64,000 bases of DNA from Paraburkholderia sp. Ac-20340 (GCF_017104965.1 NZ_JAAGPR010000035.1:26585-90584); one strand, 5' to 3'; positions 1 through 9,364 are shown, numbered from the stretch's first letter. The notes: generated from the letters alone by a model not told the origin. Program-made: numbers and translations.

Positions 1-101
1 TTTACTTAACGCGATATTGGCGTGAAATTTGATTGGGATGACGAATGATTTTTTTAATCGTCGATGGCTTCGTCAAACCGACAAATTCATTACAAACGGG
101 C

Positions 102-1103
102 CTATCCCTGCTGGCCCCAGTTTCTCGTCGCGCGCCACAGGACGGTTGCGTCCGCGTAACCCACGGCACGCGCGACAGCGGCATTGGTCATCCCGTCCTG
201 CTCGCGCAATGTGGCGACGCTGCGCTGGCGCTCCTCGCGAATGATCTCGCGCACCGACGTGCCCGCCTCCGCCAGATGGCGCTGCAACGATCGATCCGAT
301 AAACCCAGATCGCGCGCGATATCGGCGACCACGAGCTTTTCGCGCGCGAGGCGCCGCGTCACGAGTTCGCGCACCTGATCGACGAGGTTATGCGGCACGG
401 TATCGCGTTTGATGAGATCGGTCGCGTGGCGCTCCATCATGCGGGCCATCTGCGTATCGGCGCTCTTGAGCGGCGCGTCCAGATCGTGCGGATGCAAAAC
501 CACGCCGTTTTCAGGCTGCTGAAAACGCACCGGCACGCGAAAAATGCGTTGATAAGGCTTGAGATCGGCGGGCGCGGCGTGCTCGAAATGCACTTCCACC
601 GGCATCCACGAAGCGCCATAAACCAGGCGAATCATGTGGCACATCGCGCTCATGCTGTATTCGGCGTCCTGACTGCGCGGCCAGATCGACGCGTGCGCAA
701 CGCGGTAACTCCACTTCGGCCAGGCGTTATCGCGCACGAGGTCCACCAGCGTGCCGCTTTGCCACGAAGCCAGCGCATCGGTGAATTTACGGATGGCGGC
801 GCCCAGCGTAGGCGAAGACATAAAAACCAGCCCGGGCGGCCCCATTTCCGTGAGCTGCAATTCATTGCCTAAACGCAGCCCGAGCGACGGTTCGTCGAGC
901 ACCTGCGCCGCACGTTCGAAGGCGCCCACATAGCGTCCGAGCGGCACAATTTCATAAGGGTCGGAAAGCTGTCTGCGGCTCAATCCGAATTCAGCCAGTA
1001 CGGCATCGCAGTCGGCGCCCGCTGCGTCCAGCGCACGCACGATGGGCCCCATCACGGCGCCGCGAATCATCGGAAAACCGTTGCTGACAGGGACTCGTTT
1101 CAT
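102..1103 (-). CDS. AraC-family transcriptional regulator
   Basis: Cytoplasmic DNA-binding regulator of about 333 residues. The N-terminal half resembles the arabinose-binding-like domain of OruR/ArgR-type AraC proteins (LDAAGADCDAV, GLRLGNELQL), and the C-terminal ~90 residues form the double helix-turn-helix (VADIARDLGLSDRSLQRHL, then AVARAVGYAD). I chose the ATG at 1103 because GGAGAGAG lies just upstream; a longer reading to 1208 has no ribosome site. It is divergent from the amine oxidase gene, with a 261 bp shared promoter region, so it most likely controls that cluster. The inducer (an amine or the derived aldehyde) is an inference from context only. Confidence 0.85.
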   Translation of the reverse strand: MKRVPVSNGFPMIRGAVMGPIVRALDAAGADCDAVLAEFGLSRRQLSDPYEIVPLGRYVGAFERAAQVLDEPSLGLRLGNELQLTEMGPPGLVFMSSPTLGAAIRKFTDALASWQSGTLVDLVRDNAWPKWSYRVAHASIWPRSQDAEYSMSAMCHMIRLVYGASWMPVEVHFEHAAPADLKPYQRIFRVPVRFQQPENGVVLHPHDLDAPLKSADTQMARMMERHATDLIKRDTVPHNLVDQVRELVTRRLAREKLVVADIARDLGLSDRSLQRHLAEAGTSVREIIREERQRSVATLREQDGMTNAAVARAVGYADATVLWRATRNWGQQG

Positions 1104-1364
1104 GTCTCTCTCCAGTGGGCCGTCTACGCACAGGCATGCACGTCGCCTTGTTGCCGGCATGCGCGGCGGCCGCTTCTTGATGTTGGGTTCGCTCTGTCTC
1201 TGGCGCACTCTATCGCCCCTTTGGCGCGTTTTGCAAGCGCGAAAAAAATATGGCGTTTCTACGATGACGACACGACATCGCCCTTGCGGTCATGCCCTGA
1301 AACGCCACGGAGCGGCCCGCTTTTCGCCGCCGTTGCGGCCCATCGTCATCCTTACGAAACGCTT

Positions 1365-3344
1365 ATGAACACGAATCCGAACGCGCATCCGCTCGACCCG
1401 CTGAGCCTCGCCGAAATGCAGCTCGCCTGTGACATCGTGAAGGCCGCCGAACAGTTAGACGAATACGGCCGCTTTCCCGTGACCGAATTGCACGAGCCGC
1501 CCAAGGCCGAAGTCGTGGCGTGGAAACAGGGCGATTATTTTTCGCGTTGCGCCTTTGTGATCGCCATCGATCGCACGCGCAGCCAGACCATCGAATTCGT
1601 GGTCGATCTGCGCGAAAAGAAAGTGCAGTCGCGCACGCCGCTCGCGCTGCAAAGCGCGCCGTTCGGCCAGCCGCCGGTGATGATCGAAGAGTTCATCAAC
1701 GCGGAGCGCATCGTCAAGGAAGATCTCGCGTGGCGCGAGGCGATCAAGAAGCGCGGCCTGAGCGAAGCGGATCTGGTCAACGTGCAGGTCGATCCGTTTT
1801 CCGCGGGCGCCTTCGATCGTCCGGGCGAAGGGGGTCGCCGTCTGGTGCGCTGCGTGAGTTACTACCGCGAAAACGTGACGGACAACGGCTACGCGCATCC
1901 GATCGAAGGCGTGGTGGCCGTGGTCGATCTGCTCGAACAGAAAGTGATCGATCTGGTCGACGATGGCCGCATCATTCCGGTTCCCAAAGCGAAGCACAAC
2001 TACGACACGCCGAGCCTGGGCGCGCCGCGCGACACCGTCAGGCCGCTGTCGATCAGCCAGCCCGAAGGCCCGAGCTTCACGATCGACGGCTGGCAGGTTG
2101 CCTGGCAGAACTGGACATTCCGCGTGGGCTTCACGCCGCGCGAAGGCCTCGTGCTGCATCAGATCACGTGGGACGACGGCAAGAGCGCGCCGCGCCCGAT
2201 CGTCTATCGCGCGAGCGTGACGGAGATGTGCGTGCCCTATTCCGATCCCACCACGAACCATTACTGGAAGAGCGCGTTCGATGCGGGCGAATATGGTCTG
2301 GGCAAACTCGCCAATCAACTCGAACTGGGTTGCGATTGTCTCGGCACGATCCGCTATTTCGACATTCCTTCCGCCGACGATTTCGGCAATAGCTTCACGA
2401 TGAAGAATGCCGTGTGTCTGCACGAAGAAGATTACGGCACGCTCTGGAAACACTATGAATTCCGCACCGGCGTATTCGAAATGCGCCGCTCGCGCCGCCT
2501 CGTGATTTCCTTCTTCGCCACGGTGGGCAATTACGACTACGGCTTTTACTGGTACTTCTATCAGGACGGCACGATCCAGCTCGAATGCAAACTCACCGGC
2601 ATCGTGCAGACCTCGGCGGTGGCCGATGGCGGTACGTATCCGTGGGGCGGCATGATCACCGAAAACCTCGGCGGCCCCACGCATCAGCACTTCTTCAATG
2701 CGCGTCTGCATATGATGGTCGACGGCGAGAAGAACTCGGTCACGGAACACGAATTCGTGCCGCGCCCGATGGGTGGCGACAATCCCTATGGCAACGTGTT
2801 CGACACCGCGAAGCGCGTGCTCAAGACCGAACAGGAAGCGGCGCGCAATGCCAACGGTCAGACCGGTCGCTACTGGAAGGTCGTCAATCCGAATGTGAAA
2901 AATCGCGTGGGCGCGAATCCGGGCTACAAGCTCATCGTCAACGATTCGCCCTTGATGCTCGCCGATCCGGATTCGAAAGTGCGCCAGCGCGGCGGCTTCG
3001 CCACGCGCCATGTCTGGGTCACGCCATTCGACACGACGCAGCGCTACGCGAGCGGCGACTATCCGAACCAGCACGCAGGCGGCGACGGTCTGCCGCGTTA
3101 TATCGAGGCGAATCGCAACATCGAAAACGAAGATATCGTGCTGTGGCACAGCTTCGGTCATACGCATGTCTGCAAGCCCGAGGACTTCCCCGTCATGCCG
3201 GTGGAGTACGCCGGTTTCATGCTCAAGCCGAATAACTTCTTCCAGGGCAATCCGGCGATGGATCTGCCGGGCGGACGCGATCCGCATAGCGTGCAGGACG
3301 GCGCGCCTGAAGCCGCGCCTTCGTGCTGCGGCAGCAAGAAGTAA
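1365..3344 (+). CDS. Copper-containing primary-amine oxidase
   Basis: Oxidises a primary amine to aldehyde, ammonia and hydrogen peroxide, using copper and a self-made topaquinone. The Tyr that becomes topaquinone is in NYDYGF (Tyr about residue 390). Copper ligands are visible as the HQH pair (about 440 and 442) and the later His in FGHTHVCKPEDFP (about 601). The 659-residue length matches the single-chain bacterial enzymes without the extra N-terminal domain of E. coli TynA. No signal peptide is seen, so it is probably cytoplasmic. The start at 1365 is chosen because the enzyme-like sequence begins there; the ribosome site is weak. The C-terminus ends in an odd Cys pair (SCCGSKK). Ten bases separate it from the next gene, so they are probably co-transcribed. 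Confidence 0.93.
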   Translation: MNTNPNAHPLDPLSLAEMQLACDIVKAAEQLDEYGRFPVTELHEPPKAEVVAWKQGDYFSRCAFVIAIDRTRSQTIEFVVDLREKKVQSRTPLALQSAPFGQPPVMIEEFINAERIVKEDLAWREAIKKRGLSEADLVNVQVDPFSAGAFDRPGEGGRRLVRCVSYYRENVTDNGYAHPIEGVVAVVDLLEQKVIDLVDDGRIIPVPKAKHNYDTPSLGAPRDTVRPLSISQPEGPSFTIDGWQVAWQNWTFRVGFTPREGLVLHQITWDDGKSAPRPIVYRASVTEMCVPYSDPTTNHYWKSAFDAGEYGLGKLANQLELGCDCLGTIRYFDIPSADDFGNSFTMKNAVCLHEEDYGTLWKHYEFRTGVFEMRRSRRLVISFFATVGNYDYGFYWYFYQDGTIQLECKLTGIVQTSAVADGGTYPWGGMITENLGGPTHQHFFNARLHMMVDGEKNSVTEHEFVPRPMGGDNPYGNVFDTAKRVLKTEQEAARNANGQTGRYWKVVNPNVKNRVGANPGYKLIVNDSPLMLADPDSKVRQRGGFATRHVWVTPFDTTQRYASGDYPNQHAGGDGLPRYIEANRNIENEDIVLWHSFGHTHVCKPEDFPVMPVEYAGFMLKPNNFFQGNPAMDLPGGRDPHSVQDGAPEAAPSCCGSKK

Positions 3345-3354
3345 GGGCAAGGCC

Positions 3355-4278
3355 ATGTGGCGCGCAACGATGTTCTGGTGCGCAGTGACGGCGGGCGCAG
3401 CGGCGCTCGCGGCCGGCACGATGCTGGGCGCGATGCAGGCCGGCGATCGTGTCGCTGCGTTCGCCGCGAGCGCCGTTGCGCTGCTGGCGATGGCGCTTCT
3501 GCCGCCGATGTTCGCCCGCCATTCAGGTGCGCGCGCAACGATATTTACCGCGACTGCGCTCGTACTGACGATGGCGGCAATGAGCTTCGCCGCCAGCCAG
3601 GCACGCGCAGGCGCCACGCACGCCGCGTTGCCGCTTGTGCTTGCGGGCTTTGCGCTGCTGATGAGCGCTCGCAGGATCGCGCCGAAAGCACGTCAATTCG
3701 TCAGCATTGCTCGTAGAGCGGGAACGCCGAATCTGAACGGCGCGATGATCGGCGCTGCGTGGCTCGCCGGTATGTCGAGCGGCCTGCTCGCGCGCTTCCA
3801 GTTGTTTGCGCTGTGCGGTGCGGGTCCGCTTTCGCTTGCGCATCTGCTTGTGCCGCTCGGCGCCGCGATCGGTGCGGGCGCTTACCTGCAACGAATCGAG
3901 CGTCGTCACGCGCTGCTATGGCTTTTCATGCTGCGCGGCGTGCTGCTGGCATCGTTGACGCTCGATGTTTTCGCCCCCTGGGCGCCCTATGCCGCGCCTG
4001 TTTTCACGGTACTCGATGCACTGACGCTCCCCACGCTGCTTCGCAACGATCACGCCCATCATGGCGGACAAGGCCGTTGCCCCGGCATCGCCCATCACAT
4101 CGGCATGGTTGCAGGCGCAACGTTCGCAACGACCACCTGGGGCTTTGGTCAGGGCTATTACGTGCTGTTTCTCGGCGCGGCCGTACTCAATCTTGTCTGT
4201 GCTTCGGCGCAGGCCACACCGCGGAAGCGGCGCGTCGCGCACTTCGACACGCGCGCCATCTCCGCCGACTTCCGCTAG
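3355..4278 (+). CDS. Unknown polytopic membrane protein next to amine oxidase
   Basis: About 307 residues, very Ala/Leu-rich, with roughly eight hydrophobic stretches and short polar links, so an inner-membrane protein. I do not recognise a family. The last membrane segments (WGFGQGYYVLFLGAAVLNL) look loosely like the end of a transporter bundle, and a His-rich loop (NDHAHHGGQGRCPGIAHH, about residues 240-257) precedes them. It starts 10 bases after the amine oxidase stop and precedes the aldehyde dehydrogenase by 33 bases, so it belongs to the amine operon. Amine or copper transport is possible, but this is inference. The start at 3355 is the first ATG after the upstream stop, with AAGGGCAAGG upstream. 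Confidence 0.7.
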   Translation: MWRATMFWCAVTAGAAALAAGTMLGAMQAGDRVAAFAASAVALLAMALLPPMFARHSGARATIFTATALVLTMAAMSFAASQARAGATHAALPLVLAGFALLMSARRIAPKARQFVSIARRAGTPNLNGAMIGAAWLAGMSSGLLARFQLFALCGAGPLSLAHLLVPLGAAIGAGAYLQRIERRHALLWLFMLRGVLLASLTLDVFAPWAPYAAPVFTVLDALTLPTLLRNDHAHHGGQGRCPGIAHHIGMVAGATFATTTWGFGQGYYVLFLGAAVLNLVCASAQATPRKRRVAHFDTRAISADFR

Positions 4279-4311
4279 CCCCACACTTCGACACATTATT
4301 CAGGAGACGCA

Positions 4312-5790
4312 ATGGACCGCCAGGACTTCACGCATACGATCCGCACGCAGATGTTCGTCGATGGCCGCTTCTGCGCGAGCGGCAACGATCGCACCTTCGC
4401 CGTATTCAATCCGGCCACGGGCGCCGAGATCGCCCAGGTGCCCGACGCCAGCGACGCCGATATCGACGCCGCCGTGCACGCCGCGCGCCGCGCCTTTCGC
4501 GCCGACACATGGCGACGCATGCCGCCCGCCGAACGCGAGCGTCTGCTGCTCAAACTCGCCGATCTGGTGGAGCGCAACGGCGACGAACTCGCCGCGCTCG
4601 AAACGCTCAATCAGGGCAAACTGCTCGGCTTTTCGAAGCTGCTCGAAGTGGGCGGCAGCGTGCAATGGCTGCGCTATATGGCGGGCTGGGCCACCAAGAT
4701 CGAAGGCAGCACCGTCGATCTCTCGCTCGCCTTTCCGCCGGGCGTGCGCTACAACGCCTCGACGCGCCGTGTGCCCGCGGGCGTGGTCGCCGCGATCGTG
4801 CCGTGGAATTTCCCCTTGCTGATGGCCGTGTGGAAGATCGCCCCGGCGCTCGCCTGCGGCTGCACCGTCGTGCTCAAACCCGCCGAGGAAACGCCGCTCA
4901 CCGCCATCCGCCTGGCCGAACTCGCGCACGAAGCCGGCTTCCCGCCCGGCGTGTTCAACGTCGTCACCGGTCAGGGCGAAACGGCGGGCGCGGCGCTCGT
5001 GCGTCATCCCGGCGTCGATAAAGTCACGTTCACGGGCTCGACCGAAGTGGGCCGCATCATCGGCCGCCAGTGCGCCGACGATCTCAAGCGCGTCTCGCTC
5101 GAACTCGGCGGCAAGAGCCCGGTGATCGTGCTCGACGACTGCGATCCGCAGCGCGCGATCGCAGGCGCGGCGGGCGCGATCTTCTTCAATCACGGTCAGG
5201 TCTGCACGGCCGGCTCGCGCCTGTATGTGCCGCGCGCGCGCTTCGACGAGATCGTCGATGGCGTTGCGCAGGTCGCGCGCAACACGGTGCTCGGCTCCGG
5301 CTTCGACGCGGCGACGCAGATGGGCCCGCTCGTGTCCGCGCGCCATCGCGACAAGGTCGCCGGCATGATCGCCCAGGGCCGCGCCGAAGGCGGCGAAATC
5401 GTCGCGGGCGGCGGCAGCGCGCCACGCGCGGGCTTCTTCGTCGAGCCGACAGTGATCGCCAATGCCGCCAACAAAGCGCTCACCGTCGTGCGCGAGGAGG
5501 TTTTCGGCCCGGTGCTGGTGGCCATGCCTTACGACGACGTGGAGGAAGCCATCGCCGCCGCCAACGCTTCGGAGTACGGCCTGGGCGCGAGCGTGTGGAC
5601 CAACCAGCTCGATCGCGCGCTGCGTGTGGTCGATGCCGTGGAAGCCGGCACCGTCTGGGTTAACACGCACAATATGGTCGATCCGGCCCTGCCCTTCGGC
5701 GGCTTCAAGGCGTCGGGCATCGGCCGCGAGCACGGCCGCGCGATCATCGACTCGTACACCGAGACGAAATCGGTCTGCATCGCGTACTGA
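4312..5790 (+). CDS. NAD(P)-dependent aldehyde dehydrogenase (phenylacetaldehyde-type)
   Basis: Oxidises an aldehyde to its carboxylic acid; by context, the aldehyde made by the upstream amine oxidase (compare FeaB after TynA). At 492 residues it has all catalytic landmarks: PWNFPL with Asn about 166, the cofactor Lys about 189 in LKPAEETP, general base Glu about 264 in LELGGKSP, and the nucleophile Cys about 298 in GQVCTAGSR. CAGGAGACGC precedes the ATG. It is the third gene of the amine cluster. The substrate is inferred from neighbours only. Confidence 0.93.
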   Translation: MDRQDFTHTIRTQMFVDGRFCASGNDRTFAVFNPATGAEIAQVPDASDADIDAAVHAARRAFRADTWRRMPPAERERLLLKLADLVERNGDELAALETLNQGKLLGFSKLLEVGGSVQWLRYMAGWATKIEGSTVDLSLAFPPGVRYNASTRRVPAGVVAAIVPWNFPLLMAVWKIAPALACGCTVVLKPAEETPLTAIRLAELAHEAGFPPGVFNVVTGQGETAGAALVRHPGVDKVTFTGSTEVGRIIGRQCADDLKRVSLELGGKSPVIVLDDCDPQRAIAGAAGAIFFNHGQVCTAGSRLYVPRARFDEIVDGVAQVARNTVLGSGFDAATQMGPLVSARHRDKVAGMIAQGRAEGGEIVAGGGSAPRAGFFVEPTVIANAANKALTVVREEVFGPVLVAMPYDDVEEAIAAANASEYGLGASVWTNQLDRALRVVDAVEAGTVWVNTHNMVDPALPFGGFKASGIGREHGRAIIDSYTETKSVCIAY

Positions 5791-5830
5791 AGGCGGTTTC
5801 CGCCGCATTGTTAATCGAAATGGAATGATG

Positions 5831-5865
5831 AAACCCGTCCCCGGGCAATGATCCGGGGCGGGATT
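5831..5865 (+). terminator. Hairpin after aldehyde dehydrogenase
   Basis: Inverted repeat AAACCCGTCCCCGG / CCGGGGCGGGATTT with an 8-base loop and one mismatch, 40 bases after the dehydrogenase stop. The U-run is short, so termination strength is uncertain. It separates the amine operon from the following SDR gene. Confidence 0.5.
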
Positions 5866-5945
5866 TCCAGCATGATCGAGCCCGTTCCCGCTTTACAAGC
5901 TTCCCCAAGCGTCCCGAAGCATCCCGAACCGAACGGAGCCAGATC

Positions 5946-6704
5946 ATGAGCACATCGACGCAATCTCTTTCCACGACGCGCGGCGTCGTCATCGTCACGG
6001 GCGCATCGCGCGGCATCGGCGCGGCGCTCGCGCTGCGGCTCGCGCGCGACGGCCACGCGGTCGTCGTCAATTACGCTTCCAGTGCGCGCGAGGCCGAAGC
6101 ATTGGTCGCGCAGATCGCCAGCGAAGGCGGCCGCGCCATCGCCGTGAAGGCCAACATCGCGAAGTCCGAAGAAGTGCGCCATCTGTTCGACACCACGGTC
6201 GAAAAGCTCGGCCAACCCACGGTGCTAGTCAACAACGCGGGCGTGATGAAGCTGGCGACGATCGCCGATTCCACCGACGCGGTCTACGACGAAATGTTCG
6301 ACATCAACGTGCGCGGCACGCTCAACACGATGCGCGAGGCCGCCGCAAAGCTCGCCGATGGCGGACGCGTGATCAACTTCTCGACCACGGCGCTGGCGCT
6401 CAATCTGCCGGGCTACGGCATCTATAACGCCACCAAAGGCGCGGTCGAAGCGCTCACGCGCGTGTTCGCGAAGGAATTGCGCGGGCGCAGCATCACGGTG
6501 AACGCGGTGGCGCCGGGACCGGTTGCGACCGCGTTGTTCCTCGAAGGCAAAACCGAAGAACAGATCCGCCATTTCGCGAGCCTGCCGCCGCTGGAGCGCC
6601 TCGGTCAGCCCGACGATATCGCCGCCGTGGTCTCGTTCCTGGCAGGCCCGGATAGCGGCTGGGTCGATGGCCAAACGCTGCGCGCCAACGGCGGACTCGC
6701 CTGA
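5946..6704 (+). CDS. Short-chain dehydrogenase/reductase (SDR)
   Basis: Classical SDR of 252 residues. The NAD(P) motif is TGASRGIGAALA (about residues 19-30), NNAGVM follows in the middle, and the catalytic Tyr-x3-Lys lies in YNATKGAVEAL after FSTTALAL. The end WVDGQTLRANGGLA is typical of the 3-oxoacyl reductase / glucose dehydrogenase-like branch. Basic residues after the first beta strand suggest NADP preference. The substrate cannot be told. It follows the aldehyde dehydrogenase after a hairpin, so it may have its own promoter. Confidence 0.87.
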   Translation: MSTSTQSLSTTRGVVIVTGASRGIGAALALRLARDGHAVVVNYASSAREAEALVAQIASEGGRAIAVKANIAKSEEVRHLFDTTVEKLGQPTVLVNNAGVMKLATIADSTDAVYDEMFDINVRGTLNTMREAAAKLADGGRVINFSTTALALNLPGYGIYNATKGAVEALTRVFAKELRGRSITVNAVAPGPVATALFLEGKTEEQIRHFASLPPLERLGQPDDIAAVVSFLAGPDSGWVDGQTLRANGGLA

Positions 6705-6841
6705 CGCCGCCCACGTCGCTCACGCGGCGCGGCGGGAAATACGCGGTGCTACACTCCGAGGTCGAATCCCGGCTGTCTGGACGTGCGCGCAATGGCATCC
6801 AGGCGGTCCGGCTTTCATTGCACATCCAACGACCTCCGACC

Positions 6842-7222
6842 ATGTACCTGTCCATTCTCGCCGTCGGCATTGGCGGCGCGCTCGGCTCGCTGCTGCGCTG
6901 GGTGCTCAGCCTGCGGCTGAACGCGCTGTTTCCGACGCTGCCGCTCGGCACGCTCGTATCGAACATCATCGCGGGCTATGTCATCGGCGTCGCGCTCGCG
7001 GCCTTCGCGCGCCTGCCCGATGTTTCGCCGCAGTGGCGTCTGTTCGTGATTACCGGCTGCATGGGCGGCTTGTCGACGTTCTCGACTTTTTCCGCCGAAG
7101 TCGTCGCGCATCTGCAAAACGGCCGCTTTGGCTGGGCCGCGGGCGAAATCGCGATTCACGTCTGCGCCTCGGTATTGATGACGATTCTGGGGATCGCGAC
7201 CGTCGCGGCCGTGATGCGCTAA
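6842..7222 (+). CDS. crcB: Fluoride exporter CrcB/Fluc
   Basis: Small membrane fluoride channel of 126 residues with four hydrophobic segments; it acts as an antiparallel dimer in the inner membrane. Family signatures are GGALGSLLRW near the start, GTLVSNIIAGYVIG, and GCMGGLSTFSTFSAE, which contains the TFS sequence that lines the pore. I chose the ATG at 6842 because the signature GGALGSLLRW begins eight residues later; the longer reading from 6746 adds an unlike N-terminus. I saw no fluoride riboswitch in the 137 bases upstream. It is convergent with cfa across a shared terminator. Confidence 0.93.
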   Translation: MYLSILAVGIGGALGSLLRWVLSLRLNALFPTLPLGTLVSNIIAGYVIGVALAAFARLPDVSPQWRLFVITGCMGGLSTFSTFSAEVVAHLQNGRFGWAAGEIAIHVCASVLMTILGIATVAAVMR

Positions 7223-7239
7223 TTCATCCGCGCAAATAG

Positions 7240-7276
7240 AAAAAGGCTGCGGCGTGTATCGCTCGCAGCCTTTTTT
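7240..7276. terminator. Bidirectional terminator between crcB and cfa
   Basis: Perfect stem AAAAAGGCTGCG / CGCAGCCTTTTT with a 12-base loop. The A-run on one side and T-run on the other make it work on both strands, which suits the convergent crcB and cfa genes. Confidence 0.9.
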
Positions 7277-7292
7277 ATGGGCTAAAACTCAT

Positions 7293-8453
7293 TCACGGAC
7301 GACGATAACCACCCGGCACGCCGTTCTTCGACAGCACGAACTGCCACAACTGGATATCGCGCGCCCGGAAAGCGCCCGCGCACGACAGCAGGTAATAACG
7401 CCACATGCGATAGAAGCGGCGCCCCATTTCCGCTTCGAAGCGCGGCCAGGCCGCTTCGAAATTCGCGTGCCAGGCCATCAGCGTGCGATCGTAATCGGCG
7501 CCGAAATTATGCAGATCTTCGGTCACGAAAAGGCCGCCGGATGCATCGGCTACCTGACCGATCGTCGGCAATTCGCCGTTGGGGAAAATGTATTTGTCGA
7601 CCCACGGATCGGGCGTCGTATCGCGGCGATTCTTGCCGATCGTGTGCAGCAGGAACAGGCCTTCGTCGTCGAGACAACGATGCGCCACTTCCATATAGGT
7701 GCGGTAATTCTTGGGCCCGACGTGCTCGAACATGCCGACGCTGGCGACGCGATCGAATTTTTCGTCGAGCAGCCGGTAGTCCTGCAGACGAAATTCCACC
7801 GGCAGACCTTCGCAACGCGCGGCGCCCAGCGCGGCCTGCTCCTTCGAAATCGTCACGCCCACGCACGACACGCCGTAATGCTCCGCGGCGAATTTCATCA
7901 AGCTGCCCCAGCCGCAGCCGATATCGAGCAGACGCATGCCGGGCTTGAGCCCCAGCTTTCTGCAGATCATATCGAGCTTGGCTTCCTGCGCCTCGTCCAG
8001 CGTCTTTGCACCGCCCGCCCAGTAGCCGCACGTGTAGGTCATGCGCTTGTCGAGCATCGCTTCGTAAAACGCATTGCCGATGTCGTAGTGCTGCTGACCG
8101 ACTTTCCACGCGCGGCGCGCCGTCTGCCGGTTCATCAACCGGGCCTTGAGCGAATGAAAAACGAGCCGGGCAGGATCGATCTGATCGTCGAGATGAGCGC
8201 GCAGGACGTGGGAGAAGAATTCGTCGAGTTGCTCGCAGTCCCACTGCTCGTCCATATAGGCCTCGCCGAGGCCCAGATTGCCGAGCGCCAGCACGCGTTC
8301 GGGCACGTGCGGATCGTGGATCGCCATGTCCCAAGGTCGCGGACCGTTGACGATCACATCGGCGCGTGCCAGCAGTTGGGATATGAATCGCCACGCCCCT
8401 GAGCCAGTGGCTTCGCGGGCGGATTGGGCTGCTTCGAGATCGGTCGTTGCCAT
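7293..8453 (-). CDS. cfa: Cyclopropane-fatty-acid-phospholipid synthase
   Basis: Transfers a methylene group from S-adenosylmethionine to the double bond of membrane phospholipid acyl chains, usually in stationary phase or acid stress. At 386 residues it matches E. coli Cfa (382). The SAM site is LLDIGCGWGSL (about residue 175). Other family blocks are QQHYDIGNAFY, MTYTCGYW, VGMFEHVG and the C-terminal WHANFEAAWP with YYLLSCAGAFRAR. The ATG at 8453 follows GGAG. The upstream 234 bases are shared with the divergent HIT gene. Confidence 0.95.
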   Translation of the reverse strand: MATTDLEAAQSAREATGSGAWRFISQLLARADVIVNGPRPWDMAIHDPHVPERVLALGNLGLGEAYMDEQWDCEQLDEFFSHVLRAHLDDQIDPARLVFHSLKARLMNRQTARRAWKVGQQHYDIGNAFYEAMLDKRMTYTCGYWAGGAKTLDEAQEAKLDMICRKLGLKPGMRLLDIGCGWGSLMKFAAEHYGVSCVGVTISKEQAALGAARCEGLPVEFRLQDYRLLDEKFDRVASVGMFEHVGPKNYRTYMEVAHRCLDDEGLFLLHTIGKNRRDTTPDPWVDKYIFPNGELPTIGQVADASGGLFVTEDLHNFGADYDRTLMAWHANFEAAWPRFEAEMGRRFYRMWRYYLLSCAGAFRARDIQLWQFVLSKNGVPGGYRRP

Positions 8454-8687
8454 ACGTGGTGCTCCGTATCAGACATTCGTCGTCGCGCGCGCTGCGAGAA
8501 ACACTATGATGCACCCGCTTCAAAAAACGTGCAGGAACACGGACAGCCGCCTGCATGTCTCGGCGATAATCGGGCGCTGCGGTTGCAGGGCTTGCCCAAC
8601 ACTTCCCTTTCAGCGCGGCCCCGATGCGTTCCGGTGCATATGCACCGGTCATGCAGAAGGATCGTCCAACAAGACCCCGAGGACTCC

Positions 8688-9104
8688 ATGGCCTACGACG
8701 ACAACAACATCTTCGCCAAGCTGCTGCGCGGCGAGATTCCCTCCATCAAACTCTGCGAAAACGACGCGGCCGTCGCGATCATGGACGTGATGCCCCAGTC
8801 CGAAGGTCACGTGCTGGTGCTGCCGAAAGAAGGCGCCGAGGAAATTTACGAGCTGTCGCCCGAAGCGCTGACTGCCGCGATGGCGATGGTGCAGAAGATG
8901 GCCGACGCGCTGCGCAGCGCGCTCAAGCCCGATGGCCTGATGATCGCGCAGTTCAACGGCGCGGCCGCCGGGCAGACCGTCCCGCACGTGCATTTCCATC
9001 TGATTCCCCGCCGCAAGGGCGAAGAACTGCGCATGCACGCGCGCGACATGGCGGACAAGGCCGAACTGGAGGCGGTCGCGGCAAGGATTCGTGCGGTGCT
9101 GTGA
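8688..9104 (+). CDS. HIT-domain nucleotide hydrolase (HinT-like)
   Basis: Histidine-triad protein of 138 residues; relatives hydrolyse purine nucleoside phosphoramidates such as AMP-lysine. The triad HVHFHLIPR is present near residue 100, and the N-terminal NIFAKLLRGEIPS block is typical. The start at 8688 puts MAYDDNNIF at the N-terminus, as in close relatives, with a GAGGACT ribosome site. Its C-terminal part (EELRMHARDMADKAELEAVA) is longer than in E. coli HinT. The cellular substrate is unknown. Confidence 0.88.
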   Translation: MAYDDNNIFAKLLRGEIPSIKLCENDAAVAIMDVMPQSEGHVLVLPKEGAEEIYELSPEALTAAMAMVQKMADALRSALKPDGLMIAQFNGAAAGQTVPHVHFHLIPRRKGEELRMHARDMADKAELEAVAARIRAVL

Positions 9105-9255
9105 AGGGTTCGTGGCTGTAAAACCCGCTGTATGGCCGCTTGAAACAGGCGTGCTAACTGTCTTGCGCGCTTTTTTGGCTGACGCGTGAGCGGGCTGCAA
9201 GGCCGGCTAATCGCTTGCCCTGGCATCGACATTTCCAATCCCGCCAGGAGTCTGC

Positions 9256-9261
9256 TATAAT
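9256..9261 (+). promoter_or_regulatory. -10 box of the tRNA-Ser promoter
   Basis: A consensus TATAAT lies 12 bases before the first base of tRNA-Ser. A weak -35-like TTTCCA is at 9232-9237, 18 bases upstream. The position fits a stable-RNA promoter. Confidence 0.65.
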
Positions 9262-9273
9262 GCGCGTCCCGCA

Positions 9274-9364
9274 GGAGAGATGGATGAGCGGTTTAAGTCG
9301 CACGCCTGGAAAGCGTGTATAGGTTAATAACCTATCCGGGGTTCGAATCCCCGTCTCTCCGCCA
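9274..9364 (+). tRNA. tRNA-Ser (anticodon GGA)
   Basis: Acceptor arms GGAGAGA and TCTCTCC pair perfectly, followed by G and an encoded CCA. The anticodon loop CTGGAAA gives GGA at 9308-9310 (reads UCC/UCU). A long variable arm (TATAGGTTAATAACCTATC) is typical of serine tRNAs. The T-arm is GGGGTTCGAATCCCC. A strong terminator follows within 12 bases, so it is a single-gene unit. A low-GC patch begins right behind it, which makes this tRNA a candidate integration site. Confidence 0.97.

Noticed and set aside
1455..3617. 720-codon minus-strand open frame opposite the amine oxidase
   Set aside because: It is a mirror of a high-GC gene with strong third-position bias; its composition is Ala/Arg/His-rich with no motif, while the plus strand has all amine oxidase landmarks.
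4296..5808. Long minus-strand frames opposite the aldehyde dehydrogenase
   Set aside because: They are shadow frames of the plus-strand gene and lack any motif or ribosome site.
6705..6841. Fluoride riboswitch upstream of crcB
   Set aside because: I looked for the conserved pseudoknot sequences and did not find them.
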